Below, in pieces: positions 25,545-33,901 of a stretch of DNA of 64,000 nt. A model generated the notes under the pieces. The model was not told where the DNA came from, searched no databases, and saw only the letters and a list, made by a program, of their open reading frames with translations. The stretch lies in NCBI GenBank assembly GCA_044841755.1, contig JAXOFM010000001.1:1-64000 (forward strand). The letters are read 5' to 3'. The stretch is from CAZAPO01 sp044841755. GTDB lineage: Bacteria; Bacteroidota; Bacteroidia; Flavobacteriales; Flavobacteriaceae. The translations under genes and the position numbers were made by a program. Numbering within the stretch: position 1 is the stretch's first letter; every line of letters begins with the position of its first letter.

Positions 25545-26351
25545 TTAATCTTTAGTTTGAATATTTAAAACTTGCCCTACACTTAATTCGGTGTCAGATA
25601 ATCCATTTAGCTGCTGTAGTTCTTTTACTGTTAGATTATACTTTCTTGAGATTGAATACAAAGTATCTCCCTTAACAACTGTGTAGGTAGAAATAGTCAC
25701 TCTTGATTGCTTCTTCTTAGATCTTTTAGATTTATCGTCATACTTATCTAAATCATAACGCTCTATAAGTGCAATTAGCTTTTCTGGATACTTTCTATCT
25801 GTGGCATACCCAGCTTTTCTAAGTTCTTTTGCCCAACCTTTGTAATCATCTTTTCTCAATTGAAATAGTTTAGCATAGCGCTTTCTGTTTGACAAAAACT
25901 CTGAATGATCTCTAAAAGATTCATTAGGGCTTTTATACTTTCTAAAGCACTCTTCTTTTTCATCATCGTCATGGTAAATCTTACCACCTTCCCATCCATG
26001 ACATTTTATTCCGAAATGATTATTTGCCTTCACAGCAAGCGTACCTTTTCCAGATCCTGACTCTAAAATTCCCTGAGCTAATGTAATACTAGCAGGAATA
26101 CCATATTGTTTCATTTCTGAAATTGCAGTACCCTTATACACAGAAATATAATCTTCGGTTGACAAAATCTTTCTTGGTTTAACTACAATTTCTTTAGGTT
26201 TTTCAGTCTCTTTCTTAGGTGGAGTTACTTTAACTCTTTCGCTAGTTTCAGGAAGTTTAGTGCTTACTGTTCTTGAAGATCTTTTTCTCGAACCGCAACT
26301 TGTTAACAGTAGACTTAAAATTAAAACCGTTACTATTTTTTTAAACATCAA
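25545..26351 (-). CDS. Glucosaminidase-LysM cell-wall hydrolase lipoprotein
   Basis: The 268-residue lipoprotein has lipid Cys at 19 (LLTSC). A Lys/Pro-rich linker (25-60) follows, then a FlgJ-type N-acetylglucosaminidase domain (about 64-210) with catalytic E97 in ITLAQGILESGSGKG and NNHFGIKCHGW. A single LysM domain ends the protein (about 221-268, YTVVKGDTLYSISRKYNLTVKEL). It is predicted to cleave peptidoglycan in the periplasm. The start overlaps the end of the upstream PLP-enzyme gene by 11 bp, and hemL follows after 6 bp, so it is in the middle of a tight operon. Confidence 0.93.
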   Translation of the reverse strand: MMFKKIVTVLILSLLLTSCGSRKRSSRTVSTKLPETSERVKVTPPKKETEKPKEIVVKPRKILSTEDYISVYKGTAISEMKQYGIPASITLAQGILESGSGKGTLAVKANNHFGIKCHGWEGGKIYHDDDEKEECFRKYKSPNESFRDHSEFLSNRKRYAKLFQLRKDDYKGWAKELRKAGYATDRKYPEKLIALIERYDLDKYDDKSKRSKKKQSRVTISTYTVVKGDTLYSISRKYNLTVKELQQLNGLSDTELSVGQVLNIQTKD

Positions 26352-27255
26352 TTTGAGATATTTTCTTTTGCTTTAATCTTTCATTCATTCCTGAAATTCC
26401 TTGTAATCCTCCAGTATGAATAACTAATACTTTTGACTTAGGTTTAAAACAACCTTTCTCTATCATGTCTTTAACGCCAAACATAAGCTTTCCAGTATAA
26501 ACCGGATCAAGAGGTATGTTAAAATGTTTTTTTAAATTATTGATAAAATCAATCAATTCGACATCTATTTTTGCATAACCTCCAAAGTGATAATCGGTTA
26601 TTAAATCCCAATTATCTTTGGTTACAAATTTAGCAATATTGTCAGATAAAAAGTCTTCTTTCAAAGCTGGAAATCCTAAAATTTTTTGAAACAATTTTGA
26701 AGAGTTAATCAATCCAGAAATTGTCCCTCCAGTTCCAACGGCACAACACACATAATCAAACTCTTTATCATTTTCGCTAAGTATTTCTTCACAGCCTTTT
26801 ACTGCCAATTCATTCGTTCCTCCTTCTGGTACTAAATAAAATTTACCGAATCTGCTTTCAAGGTCTTCAATAAATACTTTCGATTCTTTATCTCTGTATT
26901 CACTTCTGGTTGTAAAATAAAACTTCATTCCTTGAGACTGAGCAAACTTGAGCGTATAGTTAGATTCAATTTTGCCCTCTAACTCCTCTCCTCTTATCAC
27001 TCCAATGGTATCAAAACCAAATTCTTTTCCAGCAGCTGCTACTGCAGCAATATGGTTAGAATAAGCACCTCCAAACGTTAATAGCTTACTGAACTCTAAC
27101 TGCTTAGCTTTTTCTAAATTGTATTTAAGTTTTCGATATTTGTTCCCAGAAATGTGAGGATGAATTTTATCTTCTCGTTTAATATAGAGTTCAATTCCAA
27201 ACTTATTTGGCAATTCAACCTTTTGGTTAACGCTCTTTTCAAAATCAAAAATCAT
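26341..27255 (-). CDS. PLP-dependent D-cysteine desulfhydrase/ACC-deaminase family protein
   Basis: The 304-residue protein is a fold-type II PLP enzyme. Lys39 in SGNKYRKLKYNL is the likely Schiff-base lysine. LTFGGAYSNHIAAVAAA and the phosphate loop CAVGTGGTISGL complete the family signature. The C-terminal GGLQGISGM also fits. Members deaminate D-cysteine or 1-aminocyclopropane-1-carboxylate; the two activities cannot be told apart here, and D-cysteine desulfhydrase is the commoner activity for plain bacterial members. It overlaps the upstream 115-codon gene and the downstream glucosaminidase gene by 11 bp each, which shows tight translational coupling. Confidence 0.9.
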   Translation of the reverse strand: MIFDFEKSVNQKVELPNKFGIELYIKREDKIHPHISGNKYRKLKYNLEKAKQLEFSKLLTFGGAYSNHIAAVAAAGKEFGFDTIGVIRGEELEGKIESNYTLKFAQSQGMKFYFTTRSEYRDKESKVFIEDLESRFGKFYLVPEGGTNELAVKGCEEILSENDKEFDYVCCAVGTGGTISGLINSSKLFQKILGFPALKEDFLSDNIAKFVTKDNWDLITDYHFGGYAKIDVELIDFINNLKKHFNIPLDPVYTGKLMFGVKDMIEKGCFKPKSKVLVIHTGGLQGISGMNERLKQKKISQIDV

Positions 27256-27592
27256 CAGTGCGAAGATACTCCAAAAATTGCCAAAATCTCCTGTTTTGTA
27301 GGTAGCTTAAATTGTCTTCATTAAGGTAGGATTCTCGCTCAAAAGAGATATTTCTATATGCTTGTTTCCAGTTTCTATATTGTAGTAATCTAATAATGAA
27401 TTCGGTTATATAGAAAATATAAAATGGAATTACTAGTAGCTCTATTTGTTGTCTTAAATGAATACGTTCATGATTGATCAAAGTATCATCATATTTCAGA
27501 CGATCATACTTAAGGAATACGAATGGATACAGTGTTAACCCTGTATAACCTTTTGGTACCAAGTATTTAGAAATCAAAATCATATCCCTCAA
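27245..27592 (-). CDS. Small membrane protein with HExxH motif
   Basis: The 115-residue protein contains H41-E42-R-I-H45 (NHERIHLRQQIELL), directly followed by a hydrophobic segment (LLVIPFYIFYITEFIIRLL, about 52-70). The segment FERESYLNE (84-92) then supplies candidate third-ligand glutamates, E85 or E87. That layout, HExxH plus a downstream Glu in an ExxxxxN helix, resembles a minimal gluzincin, but no characterised family is known to me. It begins the operon with the PLP enzyme, glucosaminidase and hemL (11-bp overlap to the next gene). It is divergent from the DUF5522 gene. Whether it is a peptidase or merely metal-binding is open. Confidence 0.75.
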   Translation of the reverse strand: MRDMILISKYLVPKGYTGLTLYPFVFLKYDRLKYDDTLINHERIHLRQQIELLVIPFYIFYITEFIIRLLQYRNWKQAYRNISFERESYLNEDNLSYLQNRRFWQFLEYLRTDDF

Positions 27593-27614
27593 TAAAAGTC
27601 ATTGCAATTTACGT

Positions 27615-27622
27615 TATCTTTG
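27615..27622 (+). promoter_or_regulatory. -7 element close to the DUF5522 start
   Basis: TATCTTTG matches TAnnTTTG and ends 6 nt before the ATG at 27629, which would make a nearly leaderless mRNA. No clear -33 TTTG is present. Confidence 0.35.
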
Positions 27623-27628
27623 TGACTT

Positions 27629-27796
27629 ATGAAGAAGATTGTCCCAATTGAAGATGGAGATTTCTACTGGACACCTGAAGGTTACCGCTGTTTCACTGAA
27701 CAATATCACTTAAAAAGAGGTTATTGTTGTGAAAGCGGATGTCGTCATTGTCCATATGGTTATGACAAAAAAACTAATACTCAAAACAAAGGTTAA
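27629..27796 (+). CDS. DUF5522 cysteine-rich small protein
   Basis: This is a 55-residue ORF. The core EGYRCFTEQYHLKRGYCC is followed by ESGCRHCPYGY, the DUF5522 signature, with five cysteines that can bind zinc or an iron-sulfur cluster (inference). The protein is cytoplasmic by sequence. It lies between the divergent hemL operon and hutU, 125 bp upstream of hutU. No function is established. Confidence 0.88.
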   Translation: MKKIVPIEDGDFYWTPEGYRCFTEQYHLKRGYCCESGCRHCPYGYDKKTNTQNKG

Positions 27797-27921
27797 TTTG
27801 GACGTTTTTTTAATGACATACCGAGTAAAAGTTGCTAATACACATCATCGTGTTGATATTAGGTATCCTTAGTTACTAATTCTTTTCATCACAAAGATTT
27901 TTTAACTAAACGATTACACAA

Positions 27922-29916
27922 ATGACTTTTAAAGAACAAATATTAGAGGGTATTCCAGACCAATTACCTCGACCAAAATCATACGATCCTAATATCAATC
28001 ATGCCCCTAAAAGAAAAGACATACTTTCAACAGAGGAGAAAAAATTAGCTTTAAGCAACGCTTTAAGATATTTCGACACTAAGCATCATGAAGAATTACT
28101 TCCAGAATTCAAAAACGAATTAGACACTTATGGTCGCATTTACATGTATCGTTTTCGTCCAGATTACAAAATGTACGCACGTCCAATTTATGAGTATCCG
28201 GCTCAATCAAAGCAGGCTGCTGCCATCATGTTAATGATTCAAAACAATTTGGATTATGCTGTGGCTCAACATCCTCATGAGTTAATTACCTATGGTGGTA
28301 ATGGGGCAGTATTTTCAAACTGGGCTCAGTATAGATTAACTATGAAATATCTTGCTGAAATGAATGATGAGCAAACTTTAGTAATGTATTCTGGTCATCC
28401 ACTTGGTTTATTTCCTTCACATAAAGATGCACCAAGAGTGGTAGTAACCAATGGTATGATGATCCCAAATTACTCTAGTCAAGACGATTGGGAGAAATTC
28501 AATGCCTTAGGTGTTACACAATATGGACAAATGACAGCTGGAAGCTACATGTATATTGGTCCTCAAGGAATTGTTCATGGAACCACAATCACTGTATTAA
28601 ACGGATTTAGAAAAATAGAAAAATCGCCTAAAGGAAATTTATTCGTTACTTCTGGATTAGGAGGAATGAGTGGTGCTCAACCAAAAGCCGGAAATATTGC
28701 AGGATGTATTACAGTTTGTGCTGAAGTTAATCCAAAGATTACGCAAATACGATTGGATCAAGGTTGGATTGATGAAAAAATCACTGATTTAGACGAACTT
28801 GTTAGTCGGGTTTCTAATGCCAAAACCAATCAAGAAACGGTTTCTATAGCTTACCTAGGGAATGTTGTTGATGTTTGGGAAAAATTTGATGAAGCCAACT
28901 TATATATTGATTTAGGAAGCGACCAGACTTCATTACATAACCCTTGGGCAGGAGGCTATTATCCTGTTGGACTAACTTTTGAGGAAGCTAATGAAATGAT
29001 GGCTAATAATCCTAGCTTGTTTAAAGAAAAAGTTCAGAAATCTTTACGTCGTCATGCAACAGCTGTCAATAAACATACAGAAAGAGGAACCTATTTCTTC
29101 GATTACGGAAATGCTTTCTTACTGGAAGCATCGAGAGCTGGAGCGGATGTTATGGCAGAAAATCCTAGTTTGGGAAGAGAATTTAAGTATCCTAGCTATG
29201 TCCAAGACATTATGGGACCAATGTGCTTTGATTTTGGGTTTGGTCCTTTTAGATGGGTTTGCACTTCTGGAAAACCGGAAGACTTGCAGAAAACAGACGA
29301 CATAGCTTGTGAAGTATTGGAAGATATTATGAAGAGTTCTCCTAAAGAAATTCAGCAACAAATGGCTGATAACATTCAATGGATAAGGGGTGCTCAAGAG
29401 AATAAATTAGTAGTTGGTTCACAAGCTAGAATACTTTATGCTGATGCCGAAGGACGTATGAAAATTGCTAAAGCATTTAATGATGCTATTGCAAAAGGAG
29501 AAATTGGATATGTAGTATTAGGTCGTGACCATCACGACGTATCGGGAACCGATTCACCATACAGAGAGACATCTAATATATATGATGGTTCTCAATTTAC
29601 AGCTGATATGGCTATTCATAATGTTATTGGCGATAGCTTTAGAGGTGCCACTTGGGTAAGCATTCACAATGGTGGAGGCGTTGGCTGGGGCGAAGTAATA
29701 AACGGTGGATTTGGTATGGTTCTTGATGGTACTAGTGAAGCCGAAAGGCGCCTAAAATCAATGTTATTCTGGGATGTGAACAACGGAATTTCACGTAGAA
29801 GTTGGGCTAGAAATGATGAAGCTATTTTTGCCATTAAAAGAGCTATGGAAGCGGAACCTAACTTAAAAGTAACACTCCCAAACAATGTTGATGATAGTTT
29901 ATTGAATACCTTATAA
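27922..29916 (+). CDS. hutU: Urocanate hydratase (long Bacteroidota form)
   Basis: This enzyme hydrates urocanate to imidazolonepropionate in histidine degradation, using tightly bound NAD. The 664-residue length is that of the longer urocanase form (E. coli-type enzymes have about 555). Blocks include YGGNGAVFSNWAQYRL, GQMTAGSYMYIGPQGIVHGT, TSGLGGMSGAQPKAGNIAG for NAD binding, and SIHNGGGVGWGEVINGGFG near the C-terminus. hutH, hutI and hutG are not adjacent, so the pathway must be completed elsewhere or the enzyme works alone. It is 22 bp upstream of the DUF4136 gene, which could be co-transcribed. Confidence 0.96.
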   Translation: MTFKEQILEGIPDQLPRPKSYDPNINHAPKRKDILSTEEKKLALSNALRYFDTKHHEELLPEFKNELDTYGRIYMYRFRPDYKMYARPIYEYPAQSKQAAAIMLMIQNNLDYAVAQHPHELITYGGNGAVFSNWAQYRLTMKYLAEMNDEQTLVMYSGHPLGLFPSHKDAPRVVVTNGMMIPNYSSQDDWEKFNALGVTQYGQMTAGSYMYIGPQGIVHGTTITVLNGFRKIEKSPKGNLFVTSGLGGMSGAQPKAGNIAGCITVCAEVNPKITQIRLDQGWIDEKITDLDELVSRVSNAKTNQETVSIAYLGNVVDVWEKFDEANLYIDLGSDQTSLHNPWAGGYYPVGLTFEEANEMMANNPSLFKEKVQKSLRRHATAVNKHTERGTYFFDYGNAFLLEASRAGADVMAENPSLGREFKYPSYVQDIMGPMCFDFGFGPFRWVCTSGKPEDLQKTDDIACEVLEDIMKSSPKEIQQQMADNIQWIRGAQENKLVVGSQARILYADAEGRMKIAKAFNDAIAKGEIGYVVLGRDHHDVSGTDSPYRETSNIYDGSQFTADMAIHNVIGDSFRGATWVSIHNGGGVGWGEVINGGFGMVLDGTSEAERRLKSMLFWDVNNGISRRSWARNDEAIFAIKRAMEAEPNLKVTLPNNVDDSLLNTL

Positions 29917-29938
29917 TAACCTTATAAAAATTGTAGTC

Positions 29939-30496
29939 ATGAAAAAGTTAATTACATTATTATCGGTAGCATTTTTACTAGCTTTTAACACTTCATGTGT
30001 ATCTGTAAGAGTTGCTTCCGATTACGACAAGAACGCCAATTTTGGCGAGTATAAGACCTTTGCTTTCTTTAAATCTGGAGTTGATAAGGCAGAAATTAGT
30101 GATCTTGATAAGCGCAGAATTTTACGTGCTATTGAAGCTGAATTGTTGGCTAAAGGATTTACAAAATCTGAAAATCCAGACCTAATGGTAAGTATCTTCA
30201 CAAAGTCTAGAGAAAAAGTTAACGTGTACAATAATAACATTGGCTGGGGACCTTTTGGTTACGGCTGGGGTTGGTCTCCTTGGTATTGGAACGATTTTAA
30301 CAATCGCACAACTGTTACGCGCTCTACCGAAGGTAGATTGTTTATAGATCTTATAGATGCTGATAAAAAAGAACTAGTATGGCAAGGTGTTGGTAGTGGT
30401 TATATTTCTCCTAACTCAATGGAGAAAAAAGAAGAACGCATTAAAGAGTTTGTAAATAGCATTATGAAAAATTATCCTCCAAGTACTGGAGAATAA
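29939..30496 (+). CDS. DUF4136 lipoprotein
   Basis: The 185-residue product has lipid Cys at 20 (FNTSC). The DUF4136 domain begins VRVASDYDKNANFGEYKTFAFF and continues with DKRRILRAIEAELLAKGF and NPDLMVSIF. A Gly/Trp-rich loop (WGPFGYGWGWSPWYW) leads into RLFIDLIDADKKELVWQGVGSGY, which is also typical. The protein is expected to be in the outer or inner membrane facing the periplasm; function is unknown. It is followed by a strong terminator and may share a transcript with hutU. Confidence 0.88.
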   Translation: MKKLITLLSVAFLLAFNTSCVSVRVASDYDKNANFGEYKTFAFFKSGVDKAEISDLDKRRILRAIEAELLAKGFTKSENPDLMVSIFTKSREKVNVYNNNIGWGPFGYGWGWSPWYWNDFNNRTTVTRSTEGRLFIDLIDADKKELVWQGVGSGYISPNSMEKKEERIKEFVNSIMKNYPPSTGE

Positions 30497-30506
30497 AAAC
30501 ACACAT

Positions 30507-30540
30507 AAAAAAAGCGCCTCATTTGAGGCGCTTTTTTTAT
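30507..30540 (+). terminator. Bidirectional terminator
   Basis: AAAGCGCCTC and GAGGCGCTTT pair perfectly across an ATTT loop with A and T tracts outside. It lies between the convergent DUF4136 and Tsp-like genes. Confidence 0.88.
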
Positions 30541-30551
30541 AAATATATTCT

Positions 30552-32684
30552 TTAGTTCTTAATCGTTGAAGCTAATTTCATTTTTACTTCGTAAGACATT
30601 TTAAGGTCATTCAGTACATTTAATGCTTCTTCTATATAAACATCTTTACTAAGGCTTGTATGCCATCTTTCTCTTTTCACTTTTAGTGTTGAATCTTGCT
30701 CCATTAACGCTAATTCGTATGGCAATGATTTAAAAGTTAAGTTAGTTTTATAATCAGCTAGTTTATCAAAACGCTTAGCTTCTTCTTCATTCTTGTCTAA
30801 CTTAGCTCTATAATCGTCATACTTTAAAGAGAAATCACTTCTATCTCTAATTTTCTTAATCCATTTTGCATTTTCATCAATTAGTTTAAGTTGCTCACTT
30901 TGCGCCATGCGCTCTTTACTCTTAGCAATGGTCTCATTATAATCAAAATAGCTTTTCCACTCTTCGTATGTAGCTGCTTCAATTTTATCCCATGGAAGTG
31001 GGTTGTCTTGATCTTTTTCACCAATATCTATATAGCTATAACGGTCTGGTACCACCACATCACTCTTTACTCCTTCTAATTGTGTAGATCCTCCATTAAT
31101 TCTATAAAATTTCTGTGTAGTAAACTTCAACGCTCCCATATCACCATTGGTGTTATTTCTAACCATACGATTAAGATCTAATACATTTTGCACAGTTCCT
31201 TTACCATAAGTTTGCTTACTACCTATTACAATAGCACGCTTATAATCCTGCATTGCCGCAGCTAAAATCTCTGAAGCTGAAGCCGACAGTTCATTCACTA
31301 ATATTACTAACGGTCCATCCCAAGATATAGAACGATCTTTATCACTTAATACCTCTCTAGGCTCTCCAGTAGTACGTACTTGCACAACAGGACCTTCTTT
31401 AATGAACAATCCAGCCATATCTACAACCGTTTTTAAAGAACCTCCACCATTGTTTCTAAGATCTAGAACTAATCCTTCCATTCCTTCTGCCTTTAAACGC
31501 TCTATTTCTTTCTTAATATCACTAGCTGCATTACGTTCGTTATAATCTTTAAAATCAACGTAGAATTTTGGAAGATTAATTACACCATAGGTCTTTCCAT
31601 CTTTCTGGACAGTAGATGATTTAGCATAAGTTTCTTCAAGAACAATTTCATCTCTTGGAATTTTAAGGTCTTCAACTGTACCATCTACTCTCTTTAAAGT
31701 AAGAACGACACTGGTTCCTTTTGGTCCTTTTATGAACTTTACCGCATCATCAAGTCGCATTCCAACAATGTTAACTGCCTCCTCTTCATCTTCTTGACGT
31801 ACTTTTAAAATAATATCTCCAACTTCTAACTTGTTTTGTCTCCAAGCAGATCCTCCTGAAATAATTTCGTTTACTATAATGTTATCCATTCGCTTTTGTA
31901 ATCTTGCGCCAATTCCTTCATAGCGTCCTGACATTTCAGCATCAAAACGATCTCTAACATCTGGAACAAAATAGAATGTATGCGGATCAAACTCTTCTAC
32001 AATGGCATTAACATAAACTGAAAACCAATCTGCTCTTCTTCTATCATCTATAAAATCATACATTTCATCAAGCGAGCGCCTAGTAGCTTCTCTAGCTTCA
32101 GCTTCTATCGCCGCCTCTGTCAAAGCCTCAAAATCTTCATTCTTTGCATCTCGCTCTTGCTCTAAATTAACATCATGGAAATTGGCAATTGATGAAAACT
32201 TCAATTGTTTTCTCCAACGTTCTTTAAGTTCCTTCTTATTCTTTGCATATGGCTGATTTTCGTAGTCTGCATCAAAATCCTCATCCAATGTAAAGTCAAA
32301 TGGGTGCTCTAAAACCTCATTATAAATTTGTTTAGATTCTTCGATACGTTGTACTAAACGGTCATGTGTTAAATTGAAGAAGGTAAGATCATAAGCCATT
32401 ATTTGGTCATCGATCTCGTTCTTATATTTCGCAAATTCATCTATGTCTGACTGGTGAAAATAACGTCTGAAAGGGTCTATTTGGTTAAGGTAATCTTCAT
32501 AAACGGCAACAGAAAAATCATCATCCATGTCTTTAGGATCAAAATGACCTTGTTCTAAAACGTAAGTAATTAACTGTACAAGTAGTTTATCTTTGTCGTT
32601 ATCCTCAAAGGTCTTTGCAGTGAAACTGCAAGAAGCAAAAGCTAGTAATAACGTAAGTAGCAATAAGTTAAATTTCCTTTTCAT
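30552..32684 (-). CDS. Tail-specific C-terminal processing protease (Prc/Tsp, S41)
   Basis: The 710-residue periplasmic protease has an SPII-like start (LLAFASC, Cys at 19). An N-terminal helical domain follows (about 25-230). A PDZ domain (about 245-345, EGIGARLQKRMDNIIVNEI...GDIILKVRQ) precedes the S41 catalytic domain. The Ser-Lys dyad is S471 (LSASASEIL) and K495 (TYGKGTVQN). The C-terminal DUF3340-like region (about 560-700) is typical of the Prc/Tsp long form. It degrades proteins with exposed nonpolar C-termini and trims lipoproteins or peptidoglycan hydrolases in other bacteria. It is divergent from surE. The lipid attachment is unlike E. coli Tsp, which is soluble. Confidence 0.94.
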   Translation of the reverse strand: MKRKFNLLLLTLLLAFASCSFTAKTFEDNDKDKLLVQLITYVLEQGHFDPKDMDDDFSVAVYEDYLNQIDPFRRYFHQSDIDEFAKYKNEIDDQIMAYDLTFFNLTHDRLVQRIEESKQIYNEVLEHPFDFTLDEDFDADYENQPYAKNKKELKERWRKQLKFSSIANFHDVNLEQERDAKNEDFEALTEAAIEAEAREATRRSLDEMYDFIDDRRRADWFSVYVNAIVEEFDPHTFYFVPDVRDRFDAEMSGRYEGIGARLQKRMDNIIVNEIISGGSAWRQNKLEVGDIILKVRQEDEEEAVNIVGMRLDDAVKFIKGPKGTSVVLTLKRVDGTVEDLKIPRDEIVLEETYAKSSTVQKDGKTYGVINLPKFYVDFKDYNERNAASDIKKEIERLKAEGMEGLVLDLRNNGGGSLKTVVDMAGLFIKEGPVVQVRTTGEPREVLSDKDRSISWDGPLVILVNELSASASEILAAAMQDYKRAIVIGSKQTYGKGTVQNVLDLNRMVRNNTNGDMGALKFTTQKFYRINGGSTQLEGVKSDVVVPDRYSYIDIGEKDQDNPLPWDKIEAATYEEWKSYFDYNETIAKSKERMAQSEQLKLIDENAKWIKKIRDRSDFSLKYDDYRAKLDKNEEEAKRFDKLADYKTNLTFKSLPYELALMEQDSTLKVKRERWHTSLSKDVYIEEALNVLNDLKMSYEVKMKLASTIKN

Positions 32685-32811
32685 GTAATCAATATTTTAA
32701 TCTTAGGGTTAAAATTTCAACTAAATTAAAGAAAAAATTATGCCAACCTTAAGTTAGGTTACTAATTTTTTGTTAAACGCCTTAAATTAAGGAATTCATA
32801 CTGAATTTACT

Positions 32812-32819
32812 TACTTTTG
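32812..32819 (+). promoter_or_regulatory. -7 element upstream of surE
   Basis: TACTTTTG fits TAnnTTTG and lies 25 nt before the surE ATG, in the divergent region with the Tsp-like gene. No strong -33 element is visible. Confidence 0.4.
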
Positions 32820-32844
32820 CATTACCGTTAATCGATTAAAATTT

Positions 32845-33624
32845 ATGTCAAAAAAGCCTCTTATTCTTGTTACCAATGATGATGGGATTACTGCTCCTGG
32901 AATTAGAACATTAATAAAAGTGATGAACACCATTGGTGAAGTAATTGTTGTAGCTCCAGACAGTCCTCAAAGCGGAATGGGACATGCCATCACAGTAAAC
33001 GACACTTTACATTGTCGCAAGGAACATATTGATAATGGACCACAAGAAGAATACAGCACTTCGGGCACACCAGCAGACTGTGTAAAATTGGCTCGTCATG
33101 AGATTTTAGATCGCGTTCCAGATCTTTGTGTTTCAGGAATTAATCATGGCTCTAATTCTTCAATTAATGTGATCTATTCAGGCACTATGAGTGCTGCAAT
33201 TGAAGCTGGAATTGAAGGTATTCCTGCCATTGGGTTTTCGTTGTTGGATTATAGTTATGAGGCAAACTTTGAGCATTGTGAAGCATTTATTAAGAAAATT
33301 ACAGTTGAAGTGCTCAACAATGGTTTACCAAAAGGAACAGTTTTAAATGTGAATTTCCCAAAACTAAGCGAAGAGACTATAAAGGGTATAAAAATCTGTA
33401 GACAAGCCAAGGCTAATTGGGTTGAAGAATTTGATAAAAGAAAGAGTCCTCATGGGCAAGATTATTATTGGCTCACAGGAAAATTTGTTAATTTAGATAA
33501 AGGCGAAGATACAGATGAGTGGGCTTTGGCTAATAACTACGTTTCTGTAGTACCAGTTCATTTTGATCTTACTGCTCATCATACTATTCAAGAATTAAAT
33601 TCATGGAGTTTAAATGAGAAATAA
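32845..33624 (+). CDS. surE: 5'/3'-nucleotidase SurE
   Basis: The 259-residue cytoplasmic phosphatase removes phosphate from nucleoside monophosphates. The N-terminal ILVTNDDGITAPGI block carries the metal-binding Asp pair. AVAPDSPQSGMGHAITV-type sequence, the STSGTPADCVKLA block and CVSGINHGSNSSINVIYSGTMSAA, with its metal-binding Asn, follow. It begins a rightward unit with an 11-bp overlap to the small membrane protein gene and then lpxB, an order often seen in Flavobacteriaceae. Confidence 0.96.
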   Translation: MSKKPLILVTNDDGITAPGIRTLIKVMNTIGEVIVVAPDSPQSGMGHAITVNDTLHCRKEHIDNGPQEEYSTSGTPADCVKLARHEILDRVPDLCVSGINHGSNSSINVIYSGTMSAAIEAGIEGIPAIGFSLLDYSYEANFEHCEAFIKKITVEVLNNGLPKGTVLNVNFPKLSEETIKGIKICRQAKANWVEEFDKRKSPHGQDYYWLTGKFVNLDKGEDTDEWALANNYVSVVPVHFDLTAHHTIQELNSWSLNEK

Positions 33625-33895
33625 AGAAGTAATTATTGGGATAATTATTGGATTAGTTGCCAATGCCATTGGGTTATACTTTGCTGCAATGTTATTGGGT
33701 AAAGGAGAAGATCCGTTTGTGGTTATTGAAGCAGCTAAAGGGGAAGGTTTTTTAGGAAAACTAGTGAGCCTTGGAGCGATTTTAAACCTCATAGCTTTTT
33801 TCATTTTCATTAAAAAGAAACAAGATCATCGAGCAAGAGGAGTATTAGTTGCAACAATTTTTATAGCCATTTTTACATTCATAATTAAGCTTTAA
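33614..33895 (+). CDS. Small membrane protein between surE and lpxB
   Basis: The 93-residue product has three predicted membrane segments: VIIGIIIGLVANAIGLYFAA (residues 5-24), LVSLGAILNLIAFFIFI (about 51-67), and GVLVATIFIAIFTFIIKL at the C-terminus. A short polar loop separates the first two, and a basic loop (KKKQDHRAR) separates the last two. It overlaps surE by 11 bp and ends 6 bp before lpxB, so translation is probably coupled. No known family is recognised. Position next to lpxB hints at an envelope-related role, but that is weak evidence. Confidence 0.8.
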   Translation: MRNKEVIIGIIIGLVANAIGLYFAAMLLGKGEDPFVVIEAAKGEGFLGKLVSLGAILNLIAFFIFIKKKQDHRARGVLVATIFIAIFTFIIKL

Positions 33896-33901
33896 AGATT
33901 T

